Shown here: positions 1 through 4,882 of the stretch, one piece after another
Layout of the letters: each line of letters opens with the position of its first letter
Position numbering within the stretch: the stretch's first letter is position 1
Assembly (NCBI GenBank): GCA_903834675.1
Contig: CAILKC010000912.1
Span: 1-10,996, forward strand
Length of the DNA: 10,996 bases
Direction: 5' to 3'
Origin: an uncultured Victivallales bacterium
GTDB lineage: Bacteria > Verrucomicrobiota > Lentisphaeria > Oligosphaerales > JAFGRS01
Program-made: the position numbers and the translations under genes
Notes under the pieces: generated by a model
Seen by the model: only the letters and a program-made list of their open reading frames with translations
What the model was told of the DNA's origin: nothing
Databases searched by the model: none

Positions 1-91
1 CCCAGGGTTGCGGCCTTGTTCACCCAGGGTAGGCCGGCGCCGCGGCCAACCCTGGGCTTGGGTACGCAGCCCCGTTGGGGCAGGATACGCA
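1..91. repeat. REP-like palindromic intergenic repeat
   Basis: Two hairpins lie close together. The first has arms CCCAGGGT (23-30) and ACCCTGGG (49-56), with an inner GGCC (32-35)/GGCC (44-47) pair extending the stem. The second is a compact hairpin, GCCCC-GTT-GGGGC, at 69-81. The heptamer TACGCAG flanks the second hairpin on both sides (63-69 and 85-91). Another CCCAGGGTT copy sits at the very start of the window, so the element probably began upstream. The structure resembles bacterial REP-type dispersed repeats, but no transposase is visible here. It is unlike the repeat family at 2436-2687 and 10775-10996. Confidence 0.6.
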
Positions 92-298
92 GTTGCACCT
101 GAGTCGTCTCCCGGCCGGGACGCGCCGGATCGCCTGGAAGCGGCCCTGTCGAAGACCGTGAGCCTGTCGAATCGGCGTGGCCGCCGCGGCGGACGAAGGG
201 CGGAATGGGAAGCGCCTCGTGTCATACGAGGTTGCTGCAAGTCTCATACATGCGCCGTAGCCCTGCCTGAAGGCCTGGTGGCGCTCACTGGCCGAGCG
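92..298. other. Non-coding stretch downstream of vapC
   Basis: No convincing gene is seen. The stretch holds a direct repeat of CTGTCGAA at about 146 and 164, a perfect 12-bp palindrome CCGCCGCGGCGG at 181-192, and a hairpin CCTCGT-GTCAT-ACGAGG at 215-231. The hairpin lies downstream of the minus-strand toxin gene and could end its transcript, but no T-run follows it in that direction. Open frames crossing this stretch are repeat-derived and have no recognisable domain. Confidence 0.5.
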
Positions 299-724
299 CT
301 ACAACGGGACGGCCGGGCCCAATCCGGGCGGCAGCAGTTCAAAGCCCTGCTGGGCAAAGTGAGCATCGTAGGCGAAGGCGGTGCGGATCTTGCGTCGCCG
401 CATGGACTCGAAGCTGCAGCAGTCCACCAGGCTGAGGTCCCGGGCGCCCGCGGTCAAGAGCATTGAGAGCGCTGCCGTGTGCAGCCCCGCGTCCACGTAA
501 TCCACCTCCACCACGGGCAGAATCTGGTCGACGAACACGCGGACAGCCTCAATGCCGAGGCGGCGCTGCAGGATGGCGCTGGTCTCGACCACGACGTACG
601 AGGTGGTGACCATCCCCGCCTCCGCGTTGACCAGCTCCTTCCAGGCCCGGACGGCGCGCACCGCCCAGAGATCGTTTCGGTTCAACACGGCCAGGAAGGC
701 CGACGTGTCGATGAAGACATTCAT
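299..724 (-). CDS. VapC-like PIN-domain ribonuclease toxin
   Basis: This 141-residue protein is the usual size of a single PIN domain. The four acidic residues that form the metal-binding active site in the family are all visible: D6 in MNVFIDTSAF, E47 in VVVET, D101 in LSLVDC and D120 in AFAYDAHF. Known family members are Mg2+-dependent RNases acting in the cytoplasm and held inactive by a cognate antitoxin. I chose the start at 724 because MNVFIDTS is the canonical PIN N-terminus, GGGGG lies seven bases upstream, and the ATG overlaps the antitoxin stop codon (ATGA). A longer in-frame start exists at 796 but would add 24 non-conserved residues inside the antitoxin gene. The RNA target cannot be read from sequence. 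The gene looks intact and functional. Confidence 0.9.
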   Translation of the reverse strand: MNVFIDTSAFLAVLNRNDLWAVRAVRAWKELVNAEAGMVTTSYVVVETSAILQRRLGIEAVRVFVDQILPVVEVDYVDAGLHTAALSMLLTAGARDLSLVDCCSFESMRRRKIRTAFAYDAHFAQQGFELLPPGLGPAVPL

Positions 725-966
725 GGGGCATCCCCCTCGGCAAAGGCCGCGTTGTGCTCTGTGGCCAAACCGGGCTCGGCCGCGAAACGTCCGCATGCCT
801 GTAACGCCAGCTCGCGCCTCCTGGCGTCCCCCTGCCCTGCCTGGCGCCCCAGGTAGGCGTCCAGCGCTTGACGGATGGCCTCAGCCATGGAGATACCACT
901 GGCCACCGTCACCCGCTTGAGTTCGCTGGCCTGAGCCTCGGTGAGCTGAATCTGAGTTCGTACCAT
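721..966 (-). CDS. Ribbon-helix-helix antitoxin (VapB/CopG-like)
   Basis: This 81-residue protein begins MVRTQIQLTEAQ, the short N-terminal beta strand of a ribbon-helix-helix DNA-binding domain. Two helices follow (about residues 10-22 and 26-39, with ASGISMAEAIRQALD). The C-terminal half (about 45-81) is charged and Ala-rich, fitting the flexible segment that wraps the toxin. It is the first gene of the pair and overlaps the PIN toxin by four bases (ATGA), so translation is probably coupled. A Shine-Dalgarno GAGGTG sits five bases before the ATG. By family analogy it dimerises, neutralises the toxin and represses its own promoter; matching direct and inverted ATGACA repeats lie just upstream. 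The exact antitoxin subfamily is uncertain. Confidence 0.88.
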   Translation of the reverse strand: MVRTQIQLTEAQASELKRVTVASGISMAEAIRQALDAYLGRQAGQGDARRRELALQACGRFAAEPGLATEHNAAFAEGDAP

Positions 967-976
967 ATCTTCACCT

Positions 977-1016
977 CATGACATCATACCATGACACCAT
1001 GCTTACATAATGTCAT
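977..1016. promoter_or_regulatory. Putative antitoxin operator repeats
   Basis: On the plus strand ATGACA occurs at 978-983 and 991-996, and its inverse TGTCAT at 1011-1016. The spacing between the two direct copies is 13 bases. These sites overlap or lie just downstream of the predicted -10 box, where a ribbon-helix-helix repressor would block transcription. This fits autoregulation of the pair, but binding is inferred. Confidence 0.5.
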
Positions 1017-1032
1017 ACTGTAAGGAAGTCAA
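1004..1032 (-). promoter_or_regulatory. Sigma-70-like promoter of the toxin-antitoxin pair
   Basis: Read on the minus strand, TTGACT (1027-1032) is separated by exactly 17 bases from TATGTA (1004-1009), about 38 bases before the antitoxin ATG. The -35 box matches consensus at five of six positions; the -10 match is weaker (three of six). The local AT-richness contrasts with the GC-rich surroundings. Confidence 0.5.
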
Positions 1033-1134
1033 GAGCTGGTCCATGTTTCCCGGATGGCGCGCCTGCCCTCGGGCGGACAGCAGCCCATCGTCTGGGCACT
1101 GCCAGGCACGATTCCGAGCGCGACCGCGATGTCT

Positions 1135-1266
1135 TCAGCGCTTCTCCGGGACCGCGCCCTCGGGCTGCGGCGCCTCGGGCGCTGGCGCGGCGGCCGACTT
1201 CCCTTCCTCCAGTTCCCGGACCTCCTGCAGTTTGAACGCCTCACTGTACCGGATACACTCTTCCAT
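1135..1266 (-). pseudogene. Truncated IS3-family transposase orfA
   Basis: The 43-residue frame starts MEECIRYSEAFKLQEVRELE, then EGK. The pattern RYSEAFK-x-x-V-x-ELE-x-GK is typical of the N-terminal helix-turn-helix of IS3/IS150-group orfA proteins (Pfam HTH_Tnp_1 or HTH_28 type). After about residue 23 the similarity stops. An Ala/Pro/Glu-rich tail follows and the frame ends at a TGA, where an intact orfA would run to roughly 90-180 residues. A GGCAGG motif lies just upstream of the ATG. I interpret it as an inactivated fragment. A short functional protein is possible but unlikely. Confidence 0.55.
1232..1259 (+). promoter_or_regulatory. Possible promoter for the oxidoreductase gene
   Basis: TTGAAC (1232-1237) is followed after 16 bases by TACACT (1254-1259), about 100 bases before the chosen start. 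Each box matches sigma-70 consensus at four of six positions. It lies inside the IS remnant, antisense to the orfA fragment, so the insertion may have supplied it. The call is weak. Confidence 0.22.
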
Positions 1267-1360
1267 GACGACCTGCCTTTCTGTTACGCAGGTGTCAACC
1301 TACAGTCGGACAAGACACTCGGCTTCGTCTGGCGCGAACTGGCTGACAGGAGGATTGTCT

Positions 1361-2398
1361 GTGAGCGGTATGGATCATGCTCCACGGGTGGTGGTCGTAG
1401 GCTATGGCCGCTGGGGGCGCTGTTGTCACTGCTATCTGGTCCGCAGCACGCCTGGCTTGACGCTTCACGGCGTGGTCTCGGCCGATGCGAGCAAGCGAGA
1501 GGCTATCGTTGCCGAGCAACACTGCCGGACGTACGGCAAGCTCGAAGAGGCGTTACAGGATGAGGCGGTTGACGTCGTGGTGCTGGCGACGCCCAACAGT
1601 GCTCACGCGGCCCAGGCGGTCGCCGCGCTCCAGGCGGGCAAGCACGTCCTGACGGATAAGGTGATGTGCCTGGACCTGGCGCAATGCGAGCGCATGATCG
1701 CCGCGGCGCAGCGCCACGACCGTCTGCTGACGGTGTTCCAGAACCGCCGTCTGGACGGCGACTTCCTGACGGTTCAGGGGCTCATGCAGGCGGGCGAATT
1801 GGGCGATGTCCGCTGGCTGGAGATGGCCTGGCAGGGTTTCGGTATCTGGGGCGGCTGGCGCGGCCAGGCAGCCATGGGCGGCGGCAAGATCTACGATCTG
1901 GGCGCGCATCTGCTGGACCAGATCCTGCTGCTCTTTCCCGAGACGGTCACGGGGGTGTACTGCCGCACCCATCACGACCTGATCGAGCGCGACATCGAGA
2001 GCGAGGGTTTTCTGGTCATCTCCTTCGACTCGGGCCGCACGGCCGTGGTCGACGTCTCCAGTCTTGCCGCCGTGCAGAAGCCGCACTTCTACGTCAGAGG
2101 AACCCGGGGAACGTTCATCAAGTCTGGCCTTGACCCCCAGGAGAAGGCGCTGATGGCCGGCGATATCGACAGCGCCATGGAGCCTGAGTCCCAGTATGGC
2201 ACGCTGCGCACCAAGGACAGCGAACGCCAGGTGCCGACCGTGTCCGGACGCTGGCGGAGTTTCTACGAGAATCTCAGGGACAGTCTGACCGCGGGCCTGC
2301 CGCCTTTGGTGACGCTTCCCCAGGCACGACGGGTGATGGCCGTGCTGGACGCCGCCAAGCGCAGCGCCAGCGTCGGCCAGGTGATCCGCCCCGAGTGA
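1361..2398 (+). CDS. Gfo/Idh/MocA family NAD(P)-dependent oxidoreductase
   Basis: The protein has 345 residues, the usual family length. Residues 10-19 (VVVVGYGRWG) form the Rossmann nucleotide-binding turn. LATPNSAHAAQ (about 76-86) is the conserved second half of the Rossmann domain. GGGKIYDLGAHLLD (173-186) is the catalytic and substrate-binding motif of the C-terminal domain, with D179 and H183. Family members oxidise or reduce sugars, inositols and related compounds; the substrate here cannot be told. The usual E-K-P motif reads T-D-K-V at 98-101: the lysine is kept and the proline is lost. I chose GTG 1361 because AGGAGG (1348-1353) lies seven bases upstream. ATG 1370 is an alternative with 16-base spacing. 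The in-frame open stretch from 1010 runs through the IS remnant and is not coding. It stands alone on the plus strand and converges on the era operon. Confidence 0.9.
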   Translation: MSGMDHAPRVVVVGYGRWGRCCHCYLVRSTPGLTLHGVVSADASKREAIVAEQHCRTYGKLEEALQDEAVDVVVLATPNSAHAAQAVAALQAGKHVLTDKVMCLDLAQCERMIAAAQRHDRLLTVFQNRRLDGDFLTVQGLMQAGELGDVRWLEMAWQGFGIWGGWRGQAAMGGGKIYDLGAHLLDQILLLFPETVTGVYCRTHHDLIERDIESEGFLVISFDSGRTAVVDVSSLAAVQKPHFYVRGTRGTFIKSGLDPQEKALMAGDIDSAMEPESQYGTLRTKDSERQVPTVSGRWRSFYENLRDSLTAGLPPLVTLPQARRVMAVLDAAKRSASVGQVIRPE

Positions 2399-2435
2399 GT
2401 TGGTTGAGGCTCTTGCGGAACCCCCCGCGTCTGGC

Positions 2436-2513
2436 CCTGGAGCCCGCGATGCCGAGCCCGTTTCGGGCGGGTTCGCGGTATTCCCAGATACGGCGGAGAC
2501 CGCCGGCTCCAGG
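2436..2513. repeat. Head-to-head palindromic repeat pair A1-B1
   Basis: Unit A1 (2436-2481) starts CCTGGAGCC and ends GCGGTAT, with a central hairpin GCCCG-TTT-CGGGC. Unit B1 (2488-2513) starts ATACGGCGG and ends CCGGCTCCAGG, with hairpin GGCGG-AGA-CCGCC. The CCTGGAGCC and GGCTCCAGG ends are inverted, so the pair is one larger palindrome. Read on the other strand, A1 matches the tandem unit at the right end of the window at 43 of 46 positions. Confidence 0.75.
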
Positions 2514-2539
2514 GGATTGCGTTATCGCGCGCGGTACAG

Positions 2540-2659
2540 CCTGGAGCCCGCGATGCCAAGGACCCGCAGGGGCCTGGTTCGCGGTATCTTGAGCCAGACG
2601 CGGAGGCAGGCGATACGGCGGAAGCCCCGGCAAAGCCGGTGCGGACCGCCGGCTCCAGG
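2540..2659. repeat. Head-to-head palindromic repeat pair A2-B2 with altered hairpins
   Basis: Unit A2 (2540-2587) has the same ends as A1 (CCTGGAGCCCGCGATGCC and GGTTCGCGGTAT) but a different core hairpin, GGACCC-GCA-GGGGCC with one mismatch. Unit B2 (2613-2659) has B1 ends around a longer insert that carries its own hairpin CCGGC-AAA-GCCGG (about 2627-2639). Conserved ends with interchangeable stems suggest mobility or recombination between related palindromes. Confidence 0.7.
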
Positions 2660-2661
2660 GA

Positions 2662-2687
2662 ATACGGCGGAGACCGCCGACTCCAGG
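2662..2687 (+). repeat. Solitary palindromic unit B3
   Basis: ATACGGCGG-AGA-CCGCCGACTCCAGG repeats unit B1 with one change (GGCTCC to GACTCC), directly after B2 in the same orientation. Confidence 0.7.
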
Positions 2688-2726
2688 TGGGATGCTGGTG
2701 AGCCGAGGGTTCTGCAAGAGCCTTGG

Positions 2727-2867
2727 TTACTTGGCCACCGGCGCCGGTGCCATCTTTACGGCCGGAGCCGGCGCCGGTTTGTCCAGCGAGCAGCATCCCG
2801 TCAGGGCCGTCAGTGCGGCGGCAAACAACGCCGCGCCCCAGGTCTTAATCCATGTTTGTCGGGTCAT
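2727..2867 (-). CDS. Small predicted lipoprotein downstream of era
   Basis: This 46-residue protein starts MTRQTWIKTW, with a short positively charged N-terminus, continues with a hydrophobic segment GAALFAAALTALT (11-23), then a lipobox L22-T23-G24-C25. Cys25 would be lipidated after signal peptidase II cleavage. That leaves about 22 mature residues, CCSLDKPAPAPAVKMAPAPV plus AK, a Pro/Ala-rich tail with no domain. GGAG lies six bases before this ATG. An alternative in-frame ATG at 2879 adds four residues and starts only four bases after the era stop. It is therefore probably the last gene of the Lrp-era transcript. Mature chains this short resemble entericidin-like or wall-anchoring lipoproteins, but no homology is claimed. 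The coding signs are the lipobox, the spacing and the ribosome-binding site. Confidence 0.65.
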   Translation of the reverse strand: MTRQTWIKTWGAALFAAALTALTGCCSLDKPAPAPAVKMAPAPVAK

Positions 2868-2883
2868 CCCAGTCTCCATTTCC

Positions 2884-3804
2884 TCAGCTCAGCTGGAAGT
2901 CGCGCAGCATCCCGCGGCGCTCGCGCCAATCGGGGCTGACTTTGACCCACAAGCGGAGCGCCACCGGTCGGTCGCAGAGGATCTTGAGTCGGGCCTGGGC
3001 GTCGGCGCGGATCGCGGCGATGACGGCGCCTCCATGTCCCACCACAATGCCCTTTTGGGACTCGCGTTCGACGTGGAGGGTCGCCTGAATGCGGAGTGGG
3101 TTCGCGGCATCGGCCCATTCATCGATGGCTACGGCGAGGGCGTGGGGCACTTCCTGGCGCAGGTGGAGGAGGCAGGCTTCCCGGATCAGTTCGGCGCCGA
3201 TGTCGCGCTCGAAGCTGTCGGTCACCTGCTCCGGGTCGTAGAGGAAGGGGCCCTCCGGCAACGCCTGAGCGACGCTCTCCAGGAGTGGCAGGAGCGAGGC
3301 GCGGTCGAGAGCTGAGACCCGTTGGACCGTGGCCGCGGGGATGAACTCGCGGTAGAAAGACTCGGTGCGGCGCATCTGCTCTTCGCTGGCGGCATCGCAC
3401 TTATTGATGGCCAGGATGACGGTCGCCGTGGTTGCAGCGGCCGCCCGGTTGGCGACCAGCCCATCCTCCTCACCGGGCGCCCGCGTGGGATCGGCAATGC
3501 AGAGGACCACGTCCGCCTCGTCCAACACCCGCAGAACGGAGCGTTCCATGCACTGGCCGAGTTCGTCAGCGGGCCGATGCACCCCGGGCGCATCGAGAAA
3601 GAGCATCTGCACGTGCGCCTCGGAGTGGATGCCCAGGAAGCGTCGGCGCGTCGTCTGTGGCAGGGAGGAAACGGCAGCCAAGTGCTGGCCGATGACCGCA
3701 TTGAGAAGGGTTGACTTACCGACGTTCGGCCGTCCCAGGAGGGCTACGTACCCGACCCGCCCGCGCGGCCAATCACGGTCACTGCTGTCAGGCATGGCAC
3801 TCAC
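2884..3804 (-). CDS. era: GTPase Era
   Basis: Era is an essential GTPase that binds the 3' end of 16S rRNA during small-subunit assembly. The 306-residue length matches the family. Residues 24-31 (GRPNVGKS) are the P-loop, TT at 51-52 is the switch I G2 threonine, 71-74 is G3, 134-137 (NKCD) is G4 and 164-166 (SAL) is G5. A C-terminal KH RNA-binding domain is marked by KGIVVGHGG at about 251-259. Two deviations are visible: G3 reads DAPG rather than DTPG, and the KH loop has GHGG rather than GKGG. The GTG at 3804 overlaps the upstream stop (GTGA). ATG 3795 is an equally reasonable start three codons later, and neither has a strong Shine-Dalgarno. It lies between an Lrp-type gene and a small lipoprotein gene. 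Confidence 0.95.
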   Translation of the reverse strand: MSAMPDSSDRDWPRGRVGYVALLGRPNVGKSTLLNAVIGQHLAAVSSLPQTTRRRFLGIHSEAHVQMLFLDAPGVHRPADELGQCMERSVLRVLDEADVVLCIADPTRAPGEEDGLVANRAAAATTATVILAINKCDAASEEQMRRTESFYREFIPAATVQRVSALDRASLLPLLESVAQALPEGPFLYDPEQVTDSFERDIGAELIREACLLHLRQEVPHALAVAIDEWADAANPLRIQATLHVERESQKGIVVGHGGAVIAAIRADAQARLKILCDRPVALRLWVKVSPDWRERRGMLRDFQLS

Positions 3805-4073
3805 TTTACGCCAAAGAGGGCAGAGAGATCGAACTGGGAGTAGGTATTCAGCGCAAACAAGGTCTTGGTGCGCTCCACTCCCGGCGCCTGGATGATATGA
3901 CTGGTGATCAGGTGGGACAACTCGTGGTTGTCGGCAACGCGCACGACCGCCACCATGTCATACTCGCCCGCTACCAGGTGCAGTTCGGTGATGCCCCGAA
4001 ATTGCAGCAGGTGATCTGACGTCTCGCGGAATTGCTTGTCCTTGACGCTGATGAGCACGAAGGCTGTGACCAT
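3801..4073 (-). CDS. Stand-alone Lrp/AsnC ligand-binding domain protein
   Basis: This 90-residue protein starts MVTAFVLISVKDKQF and contains TELHLVAGEYDMVAVVRV (about residues 30-47). That is the beta-alpha-beta-beta-alpha-beta RAM fold of the Lrp/AsnC ligand-binding domain (PF01037), with the typical GEYD turn. The DNA-binding helix-turn-helix of full-length Lrp proteins is absent. Stand-alone copies are common in bacteria and archaea and form ring-like oligomers that bind amino acids; their roles are mostly unclear. GGGAG lies six bases before ATG 4073. The in-frame extension to 4172 adds 33 low-complexity residues lacking the domain, so I reject it. It overlaps era by four bases, implying coupled translation and a shared transcript. 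Confidence 0.85.
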   Translation of the reverse strand: MVTAFVLISVKDKQFRETSDHLLQFRGITELHLVAGEYDMVAVVRVADNHELSHLITSHIIQAPGVERTKTLFALNTYSQFDLSALFGVK

Positions 4074-4202
4074 GGTGTACTCCCTGGCTGGCGGCTTGAA
4101 CCGCGCCGCGTCCGGCCCGCGGCGTTTTTTCCATGCCGATGCCTGGAACCTCGGGTTCGCTGGCGGGGTCATTACGGAGTGAAGGTTGGAATAAGAATTT
4201 AA

Positions 4203-4255
4203 CCCCGGCGGGTTTTCTCCTCCCTCCTCCCTCTCTCCTTCCCGGCCCGCCGGGG
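4203..4255 (-). terminator. Long-loop hairpin with homopurine loop, possible terminator
   Basis: Perfect 10-bp arms CCCCGGCGGG (4203-4212) and CCCGCCGGGG (4246-4255) enclose a 33-base loop. On the plus strand, 31 bases of it (4213-4243) are pyrimidine only, so the minus strand is an uninterrupted purine run with repeated GGGAGG motifs. It lies about 50 bases after the DUF2760 stop and could end that transcript, although only TTAAATTCTT follows in that direction. On the plus strand a T-rich run (4257-4266) follows, but no plus-strand gene is upstream. The purine run may also favour triplex or G-quadruplex structure. Confidence 0.4.
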
Positions 4256-4303
4256 CTTTCTTTTTTGGGGCTCTCAGCGCGTTTCTGCGGGGGTCTCTGC
4301 GCC

Positions 4304-4852
4304 TCAGGAACCGACCTCCACTTCAGCGGGACAGACCACGGCTGGGTCAAGGCTCTCGTGGCGTTGCGGAAAGGCGACGCGCGTGACCCGCCAGCCCCGG
4401 TGCCGCAGGGTACCCGTGTAGGGCGGCGCCGCGGCGGCGTTTCCCGTCAGGCGCACCTGCCTGGGGTCGAATCCCGCGGGCAGGGTAACCTGACAGCCCT
4501 CCGACTCGGGGCGCAGGGGTTCCATGCCGAAAACCTGCTGGAGCACCCGGCGACAGTCGTCGTGAATCTGTCGTGCCGCCGCTCCGACCTGGGCATCGCT
4601 GAAACCCTCGAGCGGCTCCTGCAGGAAGTCCACCAGTCGGCCCTCGCGTTGCAGTAGCACCAGGGTAAACACCGCGTCGGCCGGGAGGCCGGGCGGGGGG
4701 GTGGGTGGCGCGGGTTCCGGGGTCGCCGGAGCCGCGACCCCGGGCGCAGGGGCCGTCGGTGGCCGCCGACAGGCCTGCTCCCACGCCGCCGCCCGAGCGG
4801 GCGAGCGGAGGATGTCCCAAAACGCCTTCAGGGCCGTTACCAAGCGACTCAT
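4304..4852 (-). CDS. DUF2760 domain protein
   Basis: The 182-residue protein has three parts. A basic, amphipathic N-terminus (1-30) is followed by a Pro/Ala-rich linker (about 31-57). The conserved domain (60-180) has LLQREGRLVDFLQE, DAQVGAAARQIHDDCRRVL, GFDPRQVRLTGN, YTGTLRHRGWRV and a C-terminal CPAEVEV. I recognise this pattern as DUF2760 (PF10816), a family of unknown function often found beside genes for Hsp70-like proteins; no such gene is in this window. There is no signal peptide. It lies 30 bases downstream of the YugP-type peptidase on the same strand, so the two are probably cotranscribed. The only upstream purine motif (GGGAG) is 11 bases from the ATG, which is a weak ribosome-binding site. 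The conserved RLVDFLQE and HRGW motifs suggest it is intact. Confidence 0.8.
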   Translation of the reverse strand: MSRLVTALKAFWDILRSPARAAAWEQACRRPPTAPAPGVAAPATPEPAPPTPPPGLPADAVFTLVLLQREGRLVDFLQEPLEGFSDAQVGAAARQIHDDCRRVLQQVFGMEPLRPESEGCQVTLPAGFDPRQVRLTGNAAAAPPYTGTLRHRGWRVTRVAFPQRHESLDPAVVCPAEVEVGS

Positions 4853-4882
4853 GGAGCGACGCTCTCCCGGTAAGCAGGGGAC

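Larger units (their letters stand above)
1020..1317 (-). mobile_element. Remnant of an IS3-type insertion sequence
   Basis: The stretch contains a broken orfA (1135-1266). On the minus strand its upstream leader runs from TGTCTTGTCCGAC, starting near 1317, through GGTTGACACC. A TG-start followed by GTTGACA resembles the terminal repeats of IS150-group elements; this is recalled pattern knowledge and was not checked. No orfB and no matching right terminal repeat are seen, so the element is truncated. Its left boundary near 1020 is only an estimate. It sits between the toxin-antitoxin promoter and the oxidoreductase gene. Confidence 0.45.
2407..2723. repeat. Inverted-repeat-bounded cluster of palindromic elements
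   Basis: The convergent gap between two genes is filled by repeats. Outer arms AGGCTCTTGCGGAACCC (2407-2423) and GGGTTCTGCAAGAGCCT (2707-2723) are inverted copies matching at 16 of 17 positions. Each lies just beyond a stop codon, 8 bases after the oxidoreductase stop and 3 bases after the lipoprotein stop. Between them are five smaller units of two related types, A (2436-2481, 2540-2587) and B (2488-2513, 2613-2659, 2662-2687). The arms could be a bidirectional transcription barrier or the ends of a MITE-like element about 320 bp long. No target-site duplication was recognised. Confidence 0.65.

Noticed and set aside
20..247. Minus-strand frame of 75 codons
   Set aside because: It is a translation of REP-like and CTGTCGAA repeat sequence with no ribosome-binding site or domain.
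1010..1360. N-terminal extension of the oxidoreductase frame
   Set aside because: It crosses the IS remnant in antisense, has no domain, and a strong AGGAGG with correct spacing supports GTG 1361.
2263..2939. Open frames on both strands across the repeat cluster
   Set aside because: Their products consist of translated palindromes and overlap the oxidoreductase or lipoprotein genes. No domain is seen.
2884..3344. Plus-strand frames opposite era
   Set aside because: Era has complete GTPase and KH motifs on the minus strand, and the opposite frames have no recognisable family.
4203..4270. Rho-independent terminator on the plus strand
   Set aside because: The stem and T-rich run fit, but no plus-strand gene ends nearby; all genes from 2727 to 8268 are on the minus strand.
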